Shown here one piece after another: positions 7,731-16,500 of a stretch of 41,881 bases of DNA; the stretch's first letter is position 1, and each line of letters begins with the position of its first letter. This DNA is from HXMU1420-2 sp040830545 (GTDB lineage Bacteria > Pseudomonadota > Alphaproteobacteria > Rhodobacterales > Rhodobacteraceae): NCBI GenBank assembly GCA_040830545.1, contig JBFOMB010000053.1, forward strand, positions 1-41,881, written 5' to 3'. The translations under genes and the position numbers were made by a program. The notes below the pieces were generated by a model. That model was not told where the DNA came from. It did no database searches and saw only the letters and a list, made by a program, of their open reading frames with translations.

Positions 7731-8102
7731 ATGCCCCACACCGCCGCTGAGCCAGGGACATGGGTTCAGATCGCCTTGGCCGCAGCTTTGGACGATGGCC
7801 GTGCAGTGATGCCGATCACGCTCACCGGCCAGCGATATGTCTTGTTTCGGGATGATGAAGGTGAACTGGGCCTGATCGGGCGGCATTGTCCGCATCGGGG
7901 CGCGGATATGTGTTATGGACGTTTGGAAGACAATGGTTTGCGGTGCCCGTTCCACGGATGGCATTTTGACCGAACGGGGCAATGTGTGGAACAACCGGCC
8001 GAACCGGAAGGGTCCATGATGTACACACAGATCAAGGTGCCCATGGTGCCGGTTCGGGAAGAGGACGGTCGGGTTTTTGCCCGGATCGCAGAGGAGGAGT
8101 GA
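7731..8102 (+). CDS. Stand-alone Rieske [2Fe-2S] protein, split from an oxygenase alpha subunit
   Basis: A 123-residue protein that is essentially one Rieske domain. The ligands are C53-P-H55 and C72-P-F-H75 (C-x-H, 16 residues, C-x-x-H). After the second pair it continues GWHFDRTGQCVEQPAEPEG. The HGW-x-FD-x2-G-x-C-x3-P-x-EP signature is that of oxygenase alpha subunits of the phthalate-dioxygenase type, not of Rieske ferredoxins. The ATG at 7731 follows GGAG. The stop codon is directly followed by the ATG of the catalytic subunit. It probably holds the cluster that the next protein lacks and passes electrons to the mononuclear iron there. Alternatively it acts as a ferredoxin. Confidence 0.88.
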   Translation: MPHTAAEPGTWVQIALAAALDDGRAVMPITLTGQRYVLFRDDEGELGLIGRHCPHRGADMCYGRLEDNGLRCPFHGWHFDRTGQCVEQPAEPEGSMMYTQIKVPMVPVREEDGRVFARIAEEE

Positions 8103-9329
8103 ATGATCAGCCAGCAACTGAATGACCAGATCACCCGGATTGGTCCTGGTTCCCAAGCCGGGGCCGTGCTGCGCCGCTATTGGCAACCCGCTGCGCTGGT
8201 CGAAGAACTTGAGCATGGTGACAAGGTTCCGGTTAACCTGCTGGGTGAAAGGCTGTCCTTGGTGCAGGATGAAAAGGGTGGGCTGGTATTGGCGACGCGC
8301 TTGGCAACGGCGGATGCGGCCCCGACGCACTACCCGGCCTCAGCCGAGATCGTCATCGACCCAAATGGCCCGACCTATCCCGCGGTTCAGAAAAACGGCA
8401 TCATCTTTGCCTATCTCGGCCCAGGGACACCGCCGGCATTCCCGAATTTCGACTGTTTCCGGGCGCCGGACAGCCACGTGTTTGCCTTCAAGGGGCTGTG
8501 GGAGTGCAACTGGCTTCAGGCCCTGGAAATCGGGATCGACCCGGCTCATGCCTCGTTCCTGCATCGGTTTCTGGAGGATGAGGACCCTGATGCGGGCTAT
8601 GGTAAACAGTTCCGCGACAAGGCAGCCGGAACCAATATGCCGATCACGCAGGTGCTGCGCGAATACCCGCGCCCGGACATTCAGGTGGATGAAACCGACT
8701 ATGGGCTGAAAATCACGGCTCTACGGCACATGGAAAATGAACTGACCCATGTGCGCGTGACCAATCAGATATTCCCCGAAGCGATCTGTATTCCCATGTC
8801 GCGCGAAATGATCATCACCCAATGGCACGTGCCAGTGGATGATGAAAACTGCTATTGGTTCACCATGTTCACAAGCTTTGACAAGCCGGTGGATAAGGAC
8901 GTGATGCGTGCGCAACGACTACAGGAACACACGTTGCCGACCTATGCACCGGTGAAGAACCGGACGAATGATTATCACTATGACCCCAACGAACAGGCGA
9001 CGATGACCTACACGGGCATGGGGCTGGACATCAACGTGCATGACCAATGGGCGGTCGAAGGGATGGGGGCAATTCAGGACCGGACGCAGGAACATCTGGG
9101 CCGGTCAGACGTGGCAATCATTCGCTATCGCCGGATGTTGCGCAAAGCGATTGCCGATCTGGCCGAAGGGCGCGACAGCGACCTGCCGATGCGGGGTGGG
9201 AACGAAGTGTCGAACATCGCCGGACCGCTGTCCAATGACGCGATCGCCGACACATCGGACTGGAGTCAGGCCAGCCACAAGCTGGACATGGCGCGCCGCG
9301 CGGCTTGCCCCTGGGATGCGACGGTCTGA
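8103..9329 (+). CDS. Rieske-type oxygenase catalytic subunit lacking the Rieske cluster ligands
   Basis: A 408-residue protein with the N terminus of phthalate-dioxygenase-type alpha subunits (GPGSQAGAVLRRYWQPAAL, residues 14-32). A shortened Rieske-fold remnant (about 41-106) contains no C-x-H or C-x-x-H, and the only cysteines nearby are C118 and C135. The catalytic domain is intact, with the mononuclear-iron motif D146-P-A-H149-x4-H154 at the same spacing as D205/H208/H213 of naphthalene dioxygenase and the C-terminal DRTQEHLGRSDVAIIRYRRM block. Its partner is the stand-alone Rieske protein just upstream (TGA then ATG, GAGGAGGAG ribosome binding site at 8091-8099). Substrate unknown. No reductase gene is nearby. 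Confidence 0.88.
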   Translation: MISQQLNDQITRIGPGSQAGAVLRRYWQPAALVEELEHGDKVPVNLLGERLSLVQDEKGGLVLATRLATADAAPTHYPASAEIVIDPNGPTYPAVQKNGIIFAYLGPGTPPAFPNFDCFRAPDSHVFAFKGLWECNWLQALEIGIDPAHASFLHRFLEDEDPDAGYGKQFRDKAAGTNMPITQVLREYPRPDIQVDETDYGLKITALRHMENELTHVRVTNQIFPEAICIPMSREMIITQWHVPVDDENCYWFTMFTSFDKPVDKDVMRAQRLQEHTLPTYAPVKNRTNDYHYDPNEQATMTYTGMGLDINVHDQWAVEGMGAIQDRTQEHLGRSDVAIIRYRRMLRKAIADLAEGRDSDLPMRGGNEVSNIAGPLSNDAIADTSDWSQASHKLDMARRAACPWDATV

Positions 9330-10736
9330 ATGGCGCGGGATGCGGGGGACAGTTCAGCGGCGTCCAGAGTGGTGGATCGTGTAGCAGCGGAAGGGATCGA
9401 AACCATCCGCCTGCTGTTCCCGGACCAGCATGGCATCTTGCGAGGGAAGACGCTGACGGCACGGGCGTTGCCCTCCGCATTGGCCAATGGCATCGGTATG
9501 CCCTCAACTCTGCTGCTGAAGGACACATCGCACCGAACCGTCTTCCCGGTTTGGACCGAAGATGTTGCGGTCGGCGATCTTCCCCTGGCCGGGGCGAGCG
9601 ATGTGATCTGTTTGCCTGATGCAGAGAGTTTCCGCGTTCTCCCTTGGTCGCCGCATTCGGCGGTGATGTTGTGTGACGTGTTGCATCGCTCGGGCGAACC
9701 GCTGGAAATTGCGCCGCGCACTGTGCTGCGCCGGGCCGAGAATCTGTTGGCGGAAGCCGGCTACACTGCCCTGTTTGGGCTGGAAGTGGAGTTTCAGGTA
9801 TTCGCTGTCGCAGATGATGGTCTGGCACATGAACAGGCCACCATGCCCCCGGCCGCGATCCAGACCCGCAACACCACCCAAGGCTATCAGTTCCTGACCG
9901 AGACCCGCTATGCTGAGGTTGAGGACCTGCTGGACGATCTGCGGCGGAATGCCGACGCGCTGGGCCTGGGCCCGAGGACCGTCGAGATTGAAATGGGGCC
10001 AAGCCAGTTTGAGTTCACCTTTGACCCGTCCGGGCCATTGGAGCAGGCGGATCGTTTCGTTCTGTTCCGGACGATGGTCAAAGAGGTTTGTCACCGGCGC
10101 GGATTGCACGCAAGTTTCATGCCCAAGCCCAACCTGCCAAATGCCGCAGCCAACGGGTGGCATATTCACCAGTCCGTGCTGAAGGATGGGCGAAACGCGC
10201 TGATGCCGACAGCGGAAGGTGTGCTGACCGATGTCGCCAGCGGATGGATCGCGGGATTGCTGGAACATGCTGCTGCCAGCTGCCTTCTGACGACGCCGAC
10301 GGTCAATGGCTACAAGCGCTTTGCGCCCTACCAACTGGCCCCCAATCGCATTCATTGGGGAACCGACAATCGCGGGGCAATGGTGCGTGTATTGCTGTAT
10401 CCGGGTGACACGGCCAGCCGCATAGAAAACCGTGTGGCTGACAGTTCCGCCAATCCCTATTTCGCATTTGCTGCGCAAATCCTATCCGGCCTGGACGGTA
10501 TCGAACGTGGCACAACGGCCCCTCCGGCGACCGAGGCCGCGTATGATGGCGACGCAACCGCTTTGCCAGCAACCCTGATCGCCGCAGTGGAAGCGTTCGA
10601 GGCAAGCCCTCTTTATCTTGACCGGCTCGGAGAAGGGTTTGTGCGCTACCTCAGCACGATCAAGCGAGCGGAATGGGATCGTTATCTGAGTACAGTTTCC
10701 GAATGGGAACAGGCCGAATACTTTAACCTGTTCTAA
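9330..10736 (+). CDS. Glutamine synthetase family protein, probable gamma-glutamyl ligase
   Basis: A 468-residue member of the glutamine-synthetase superfamily. It has the N-terminal beta-grasp region (IETIRLLFPDQHGILRGKTL), metal-binding E152-V-E154-F in FGLEVEFQ, VEIEMGPSQFEF, NGWHIHQSV and NGYKRFAPYQLAPNRIHWG (nucleotide and glutamate binding). Such divergent homologues (PuuA, IpuC, AtdA1) join glutamate to amines rather than making glutamine. A gamma-glutamyl ligase beside an oxygenase resembles aniline catabolism, where aniline is glutamylated before dioxygenation. This suggests an amine substrate, but that is inference. The ATG follows the oxygenase stop directly. Confidence 0.88.
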   Translation: MARDAGDSSAASRVVDRVAAEGIETIRLLFPDQHGILRGKTLTARALPSALANGIGMPSTLLLKDTSHRTVFPVWTEDVAVGDLPLAGASDVICLPDAESFRVLPWSPHSAVMLCDVLHRSGEPLEIAPRTVLRRAENLLAEAGYTALFGLEVEFQVFAVADDGLAHEQATMPPAAIQTRNTTQGYQFLTETRYAEVEDLLDDLRRNADALGLGPRTVEIEMGPSQFEFTFDPSGPLEQADRFVLFRTMVKEVCHRRGLHASFMPKPNLPNAAANGWHIHQSVLKDGRNALMPTAEGVLTDVASGWIAGLLEHAAASCLLTTPTVNGYKRFAPYQLAPNRIHWGTDNRGAMVRVLLYPGDTASRIENRVADSSANPYFAFAAQILSGLDGIERGTTAPPATEAAYDGDATALPATLIAAVEAFEASPLYLDRLGEGFVRYLSTIKRAEWDRYLSTVSEWEQAEYFNLF

Positions 10737-11158
10737 TGGACGGGATTGCGTTCGAGGATACGATTGACGGGTACTTCCCGCTGCACCTTTCGCTGCGACA
10801 GTTCCTTGACCGTCATGGCTTCGCAGCGGCCGAAGTCATTCTGCGCTATGCGCCGATCATGCATATTCCCAACCTGCCTCCAGAGGCACCAGTGCCACTC
10901 AACATTCTCGAAGGTGTTGCCGGGATCGCGTCGTATCTGCGTTTGTGGGCGACGCCCTCTTCGCTGAGCGGCGATGGGGCGTGGTATTGGTTTGAATCAT
11001 CGGACCTTTCTATCAGCCAATTGGACCCAATGGTCCGGCTGGCGGAGCCTGCATTTGTTGAAGGAATTGGTTTTGAAGTCGGCTCCTCGGCGCTGTCCGA
11101 TAGGGCGTCAGAACGGATTGTTCTGTCAGCGGACTACACCAGCATTCGAGGAAACTGA
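10736..11158 (+). CDS. Unrecognised 140-residue protein, last gene of the Rieske/ligase operon
   Basis: I do not recognise this family. The ATG overlaps the stop of the ligase gene by one base (TAATG), so it is almost certainly translated in the operon. The protein is soluble, has no signal peptide, membrane helix or cysteine, and has an N-terminal half rich in hydrophobic residues (EVILRYAPIMHIPNLPPEAP) and a C-terminal half ending in a beta-like segment (ERIVLSADYTSIRGN). It could be a small oxygenase subunit, a hydrolase or a binding protein. Size (about 15 kDa) would fit a beta-subunit-like cone fold, but no such motif is clear. Confidence 0.7.
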   Translation: MDGIAFEDTIDGYFPLHLSLRQFLDRHGFAAAEVILRYAPIMHIPNLPPEAPVPLNILEGVAGIASYLRLWATPSSLSGDGAWYWFESSDLSISQLDPMVRLAEPAFVEGIGFEVGSSALSDRASERIVLSADYTSIRGN

Positions 11159-11192
11159 GGCAAACGCCACCGATACCTGTCCCGAGGCCGGA

Positions 11193-11648
11193 TCAAGTGA
11201 TCGCTTCGAGCTTTTCCTTGCTCATTTCACCCGGAACGATAGTTATCGGGATCGGCAAAGTCCCGGAGTTGCGACTGAGCTGGGTGACCAAAGGCCCAGG
11301 GCCCTTCCGGTCCGTTCCTGCACCCAGAACCAGCACGCCGATTTCGGTGTCTTCTTCGATCTGGGCCAGAATTTCCGGTACCGGGTCACCTTCACGGATG
11401 ACCAGTTCCGGGTCCACACCCTGGCGGTCCCGCATCCATTTGGCAAAAACTTCGAAATGGACGTGAATCCGCTCCCGTGCCTCTTCACGCATGACCTCGC
11501 CCACACCGATCCAGTGATTGAATTCGTCCGGTGGGATGATGGACAAAACACTGACGCCTCCCCCCGTGTGGGCGGCGCGCATTGCGGCGAACCGCATCGC
11601 GTTCAGGCATTCGCGACTGTCATCCAGTACAACCAGAAACTTGCGCAT
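11193..11648 (-). CDS. Universal stress protein (UspA family)
   Basis: A 151-residue UspA-fold protein starting MRKFLVVLDDSRECLNAMRF, with the ATP-binding motif G-x2-G-x9-G-S/T near the end represented by VLVLGAGTDRKGPGPLVTQL and SRNSGTLPIPITIVPG. The ATG at 11648 follows a strong AAAGGAGG. The longer reading frame to 11699 is not used because it lacks fold and ribosome-site support. Convergent with the Rieske operon, with 34 bases between stops; downstream in direction of the GNAT and aminotransferase genes but separated from them by 67 bases. Confidence 0.9.
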   Translation of the reverse strand: MRKFLVVLDDSRECLNAMRFAAMRAAHTGGGVSVLSIIPPDEFNHWIGVGEVMREEARERIHVHFEVFAKWMRDRQGVDPELVIREGDPVPEILAQIEEDTEIGVLVLGAGTDRKGPGPLVTQLSRNSGTLPIPITIVPGEMSKEKLEAIT

Positions 11649-11715
11649 GGGCGGTCCTCCTTTGGTGTGGATCATGACCCAGAGCGTTTGGGCAGGCAAC
11701 CGGTGAGTGACAAGG

Positions 11716-12189
11716 TTAAATATCTAAGCGCAGGTGCGGCAATTCGCGGCCCGGGATGGATCCGGACGGCGTCGTGCCGACCTGTACCGCTCCCATGCGT
11801 TCATAGAAGCCCAAAGCGCCGGGATCCGCATCGATATGGAGTTGGGTGGTACCGGCTCTGCGAGCCTGTTCAATGCTCCAGCCAAACAACAGCTGGCCCA
11901 ATCCTTGCCCCATTGCGTCGGGCGCGATGAACAGTTTTTCAATTTCTCCGAAGCGATTGCCGTCCGAGTCGGATTTGCCCAGGCTGATCTGAACAACTCC
12001 GGTGAAATTGCCGCTTGCGCGTGTGACAGCCATCAGGTCACTCAGATCGTCGGGCGTCACGGTCAATTCCTTGCGGCAGGCGTCCAAAAAGACTTCATCA
12101 TACCCCCAATACGCCTTGGACCGCAGACATAGCGCACTGAGTTGGTCCAGCTCTGTCTGCGTGGCCATGGTCAGACGCTGGGGCGTCAC
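11716..12189 (-). CDS. GNAT-family N-acetyltransferase
   Basis: About 157 residues with GNAT motifs: an N-terminal helix LDQLSALCLRSKAYWGYDE, beta4 GEIEKLFIAPDAMGQGLGQL containing the acetyl-CoA loop (Q/R-x-x-G-x-G here as MGQGLGQL) and C-terminal TTQLHIDADPGALGFYERMG. I start at the GTG at 12189, whose GTGA overlaps the stop of the upstream aminotransferase gene. An ATG at 12168 and a TTG at 12213 are alternatives. Substrate unknown. Likely co-transcribed with the aminotransferase. Confidence 0.85.
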   Translation of the reverse strand: MTPQRLTMATQTELDQLSALCLRSKAYWGYDEVFLDACRKELTVTPDDLSDLMAVTRASGNFTGVVQISLGKSDSDGNRFGEIEKLFIAPDAMGQGLGQLLFGWSIEQARRAGTTQLHIDADPGALGFYERMGAVQVGTTPSGSIPGRELPHLRLDI

Positions 12190-13049
12190 CGGTTCGAGGC
12201 GGCCCAGTCCCAATACATCTCGCGCACGCGGGCAGTTACGGGGCCGGGTTGATACTGCGTGTCGTCAAACGCCGTGATGGCGGTGACTTTTGACATGTTG
12301 CCAGACAGGAACACCTCGTCCGCATCATGGAAATCTTCGAAGCTGAGGACGGTTTCATGCACCGTCATGCCATCGGCAACCATGTTCGACATGTGCCGCG
12401 CTCGTGTGATCCCGGCGAGGAAGGTGCCATTTGCGATAGGGGTAAAGACCTCGCCATCCTTGACCATGAACACATTTGCTGTGGCGGTTTCCGCGACATT
12501 GCCCATGGCGTCTGCCACCAGCGCGTTGGAGAACCCTTTGCGATAGGCTTCGGCCAGCATGCGAGCGTTGTTGGGGTAAAGGCAGCCGGCCTTGGCATTC
12601 ACAACTGCGTCTTCTAGCACCGGGCGGCGGAATTGAGTGCGGGTCAGGGTGGCGGTGGCCGTTGCGGGAGCCAACGGGATCTCTTCGAGGCAGATTGCAA
12701 ATCCGGTGGTTTCGGCGTTCGGGATGATCGCGGTCTTGTCCCCGTCGATGCCCCAATACATCGGGCGAATGTAAATGGCCGTGTCACCGCCGAACTGTGC
12801 CAGACCTTCGTAGATGATGGCAACCATGTCCTCGGTCGATACAGTTGGTGTAACCATCAGCGATTCAGCCGAGCGATTGACCCGGGCGCAGTGCTTGTCG
12901 AGGTCCGGGGACATGCCATCGACCCAGCGCGCCCCGTCAAACACGCCGGATCCCAGCCAGGCGCCATGATCCGCCGCGCTCATGATTGGTACATCGCCGT
13001 CATGCCAGGTGCCATTGAAGTAGGTGCGGATGTTCTTGCCGGTTGCCAT
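12186..13049 (-). CDS. Branched-chain-type aminotransferase (fold type IV PLP enzyme)
   Basis: A 287-residue class IV aminotransferase. It contains FNGTWHDGDVPIMSAADHGA, GVFDGARWVDG, AIYIRPMYWG, the PLP-lysine segment VVNAKAGCLYPNNARMLAEA, and SNALVADAMGNVAETATANV followed by LAGITRARHM. Members transaminate branched-chain amino acids or related substrates (IlvE, D-amino-acid and aminodeoxychorismate-lyase relatives); the exact substrate cannot be read, and the housekeeping ilvE may be elsewhere. The ATG at 13049 follows GGGAGG. The frame continues open another 101 codons upstream through repeat DNA and is not coding there. Followed by a GNAT gene with GTGA overlap. Confidence 0.88.
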   Translation of the reverse strand: MATGKNIRTYFNGTWHDGDVPIMSAADHGAWLGSGVFDGARWVDGMSPDLDKHCARVNRSAESLMVTPTVSTEDMVAIIYEGLAQFGGDTAIYIRPMYWGIDGDKTAIIPNAETTGFAICLEEIPLAPATATATLTRTQFRRPVLEDAVVNAKAGCLYPNNARMLAEAYRKGFSNALVADAMGNVAETATANVFMVKDGEVFTPIANGTFLAGITRARHMSNMVADGMTVHETVLSFEDFHDADEVFLSGNMSKVTAITAFDDTQYQPGPVTARVREMYWDWAASNR

Positions 13050-13592
13050 GATGCGCCTCCCTTGGTTGGCGGAGACTAGGCGGGCTATGGCCAGAGGTCC
13101 AGTGGGTTTAGCGGCAGGCAAATTGAGCTGGCGCGCAGGATGTATTGCGTTCAGGCCACGCAGGCCTTGGGGGAACCCCCAAACCCCCCGGGGGCGCTGC
13201 CCCCGTCGCGCAAGGCGCGACTCCCCCGGAGTATTTTGCGAACAATGAAAGGACTGGGAGCGCGGGCACGAACTCAACGTCCTGCGTGGGCGGCGTTGAT
13301 CTGTACGGTATGTCCTTGAGTGCCTTCGATCTCTCTCAGCAGACGGGACCAAGTGTCCGCCGGAGACCGGTTAAGCATGGGCTTGCCCGCGACAGGTGGC
13401 ACAGTGTTGGACACCTTGCCTATGTACCTTGGATCACGGTGGCCACAAAAACGGAGGCCGGGATCGATGTGGGTCCACACTGAATTGCAATTCCCGATAG
13501 TTCTTTTTGATTCAATCGGTTCTGAAGTCCCATCGGCCTCGTTTCGAGACCCTCCGCGGGCGTTTGCATGGCGTGCCCCGAGCGTTGGTGGT
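13050..13592. other. Intergenic stretch between tamB and the aminotransferase gene
   Basis: These 543 bases contain the palindromic repeat at 13167-13251 and no gene I can support. A 68-codon frame on the minus strand (13274-13480, GTG start) reads like possible protein but has no ribosome site and no family I recognise. Confidence 0.5.
13167..13251 (+). repeat. Extragenic palindromic element of three consecutive hairpins plus conserved tail
   Basis: Three perfect stem-loops follow each other: TTGGGGG/CCCCCAA (13167-13182, AA loop), GGGGGC/GCCCCC (13190-13204, GCT loop) and TCGCGC/GCGCGA (13206-13220, AAG loop). They are followed by CTCCCCCGGAGTATTTTGCG AACAATGAAAG. I recall elements with the G/C hairpins and GGAGTATTTT-x-GAACAATGAAAG tail as common between genes in Rhodobacteraceae genomes. 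The tail recurs at 4049-4070. Such elements may end transcripts or stabilise 3-prime ends. Confidence 0.75.
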
Positions 13593-16500
13593 TCAGTATT
13601 CGCGATCGAAAAACAGGCCGATGCCGCTGTCTCCAGCGTTGTCCACGGTCCCCTTAATGGTCAGATTGTCCGTGACATCGAGGTTGATGTTGAGTTCGGT
13701 ATCACCTGCCGCGTTCACGGCCACGTCGGTGTAAACCTCGTCGGATATGTACCCGCCAAGACCCAGCGAGGCGAGACCGCCTCCATCCTGAGCAAGACTC
13801 ACTGAATCAGCACCAGTGGCCTCGCGCCCGGCGTCCGAGACGAAATTGCCGCCACCGCGCAGGGTCAGCAATCCGGTTGCGATCTGTGCGACTTTGAAGG
13901 GCGAAAGGTTGGTGAAATCAGTGCCAAAGATCAAAAGGGCCAGCGCCTCTTCTTCGGGAAGTTCCGGGTCGGAGGTAACGTTGATGTCCAGACTGTCAAG
14001 CTGGCCGGAGATTTCCAGTGTCGCCGACCCATCCGTGGTGCTGGAGGAGGCCGCAAATTCGAGATAGGGCTGCAGGGACCCTTGCAATGTGACGAGCCCG
14101 CGATCGAGGTTTAGCCGTCTGCCAAACAGTGTCATGCCCCCGCGCAGTAGCGAGATTTGACCGGATGGGGCCAGGTTGGCCGTGGTGCCGCGAAGGTAGA
14201 GTTCACCGCCTAGTTCCGCGTCCAGTCCGCGCCCCCGCACAAACATCTTGCGCGGCACAGAAATCAGCACGTCCAGCCCATATGCAGGGCCATTGCCGCT
14301 GGACCCGGTTTCGATCAGGCCAGCGCGAGCCCGTGTGGTGCGGACCGGGCTGCTTTCACCGACATGTGTGATGTCCGGGATCGGCGCGCCGCTGCTTGCA
14401 CCTCCTGCGTTTGCAATGTCGATTTCGGTTTCACCTACATCAATGCGCCCACTTATGCGGGCATTTCCGGTCAACGGGCCGGACAAAGTCAGGTTCCCAC
14501 TGACGGGGGAGCGATAGACAACCTCGTCGGTGATGATCAGCTCTTGCATGCGGATACCAATGTCGCCGTTGAACGGCGCGCTGAGTTGGACAGGGCCGTT
14601 CACGGTGAAACTGCCGCCGGTCCGCAGGTTACCGCGCAAATCCACGCCAGCGCTGCCGCCGTTCAGGGCGATGGTGCCGCCGAAGTTCTGGACTGAGTTC
14701 TGGATTTGCGGGATTGCGATGGCACCGCCACTCAGGCGGACTTGCCCGGTCACCGCTTCCAGCGAAGGTTGACCGTTGATGCTCAGGTCAAAACCTGCGT
14801 CACCTTTCACAGAGATGGGGGAGATGAACGCGTTTGCCGCTGCCATTTGCAGGCTGCCTTTGGCCGTCGCGTCCATGGTTCCAGCCAGTTCGTCATAGAT
14901 CCCGTCGATGATTGCGGAAATGCCCGCAGGTCCGTCCGCCTTGGCGGTCAGTGTCCATTTCCCGTCCGCTCGACTGGCCCGCCCAGAGGCGTCCATTGCA
15001 CCCGGGAACTGCGGCATGATCCGCTCCAGCTGATCCAAACGTGCATCAAACGTGACATCTGCAGCGCCCTCGGGGCTCAAGCGCGCCTCGGCATTGGCAT
15101 AGCTTGAGTTTGGTGCGTCTATTTCCAGTTGGGCGGTCAGATCGCGCCCCTGTTGTTTGACATCCGCATCCACACGCAGTGGGCCGGAAAACGTCGGCAG
15201 GATGCGCGAGACGTCCTCGACCGTCACAGTAGCCTGTAGATCCGGTGCGCTCGCGGAGGCGAACCCGCTTGCCTTTGCCTTCAGTGATGGGCCGGTCAGG
15301 ATCAGACTGCGCAGGTCCACGCCATCAGCCCGGCTCGCCGCGTCAGCCCGCAAGTGGTATTCGCCCGCCAACAGGGCGTCAGCCTGTTTGATACCGGTCG
15401 TAATGTTCTGGAACAGTCCGGTCAGCACCATGTCAAAGCTCTGATCCGACAGTGCGCCTGTGCCATTCAACGCGACGGTGGCCTTGCCGGTCAGAGGTCG
15501 CTTGGCAAGGCCTGAGAAGCGGGAGAGATCGGTCAGGCGAACTTCGCCGGACGCTTCGAATGCGGATGTGTCGGACATGTCAGTCAGCGCCAGGTCAGCG
15601 GTTGCGCTCATATCCTGGCCTTTGACCGACAGGCCATTCAACGACAGGCTGTCATCGCCCGGCAGGATGAACGTGCCGTCCAGAGCGAGGTTTGATCCCA
15701 CAGCAGCGTTTAGCGCCGGATCGGTCAACCCCAACCCTTGCAGCCCGGCACGTACCGTGCCCGAAGCCGCGAACACACCGTCGCTGTCGAGCGTGCCATT
15801 GCCTTGCAACGTCAGGCGACTGAGTTGCGTCGCGGGGTGATCCAGACCGACCACGTTGGCCGACAACGTCCATGCCTCGCCTTCCACGCCATCCAGATTG
15901 ATTGCCACCCGGGCCTGCCGCAGGGAAACTGGGTCGCCCGGGATTGGCAGGCGGATCGAACTGGCACCTCGTGCGGGCTCCAACGTGCCCTCGATGTCGG
16001 CCCTCAGGGGTTTGCCCGCAGCATTCAGCGACGCCGTTCCATCTAGCTCTAACGCACCCGTGTCGACGTCCAATCCGGTCAGGTCGATCCGGCCGTCTTC
16101 GTAGCGCAGGCCCGTCAGGTCGATCTGTGCGTCAGTTCCAAAAAACGCGTGGAATTGTTGAGCGAGAAACGGCGACGCATCGCCGGACACGTCTGCATGA
16201 AACGCGGTAGCAGGCTCGGGGTCGGATTGCTCGCGGATGGTGACGCGACCAGAAAGCCGATCGGTGCCTTCGGTGGCAAGCGCGATGTCCGCGGCAAAGT
16301 CAGTGAGTGCGCCGCCGCCTTGTGCATCCAGTGCCAAAGCCGGGCCGCCGGGAATGCCTGCGAGCCGTCCGACCGGGCCACCCGCCGGTTCGGTCAGGGA
16401 CAGGTCAAATGCCAGATCATCGCCCAAATCCTGCGGTACGGTCGCGTCCAGCCGCATTTTCGCGCCACCCGGTGCGTCTATGTCCAGATCGGTGGTCCAT

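Noticed and set aside
13050..13352. N-terminal extension of the aminotransferase
   Set aside because: The extra 101 codons run through the palindromic repeat, and the ATG at 13049 has a good ribosome site and begins the family's normal N terminus.
13274..13480. 68-codon minus-strand frame in the tamB/aminotransferase gap
   Set aside because: GTG start without ribosome binding site, no recognised family. Possibly a gene remnant, but nothing upstream supports that.
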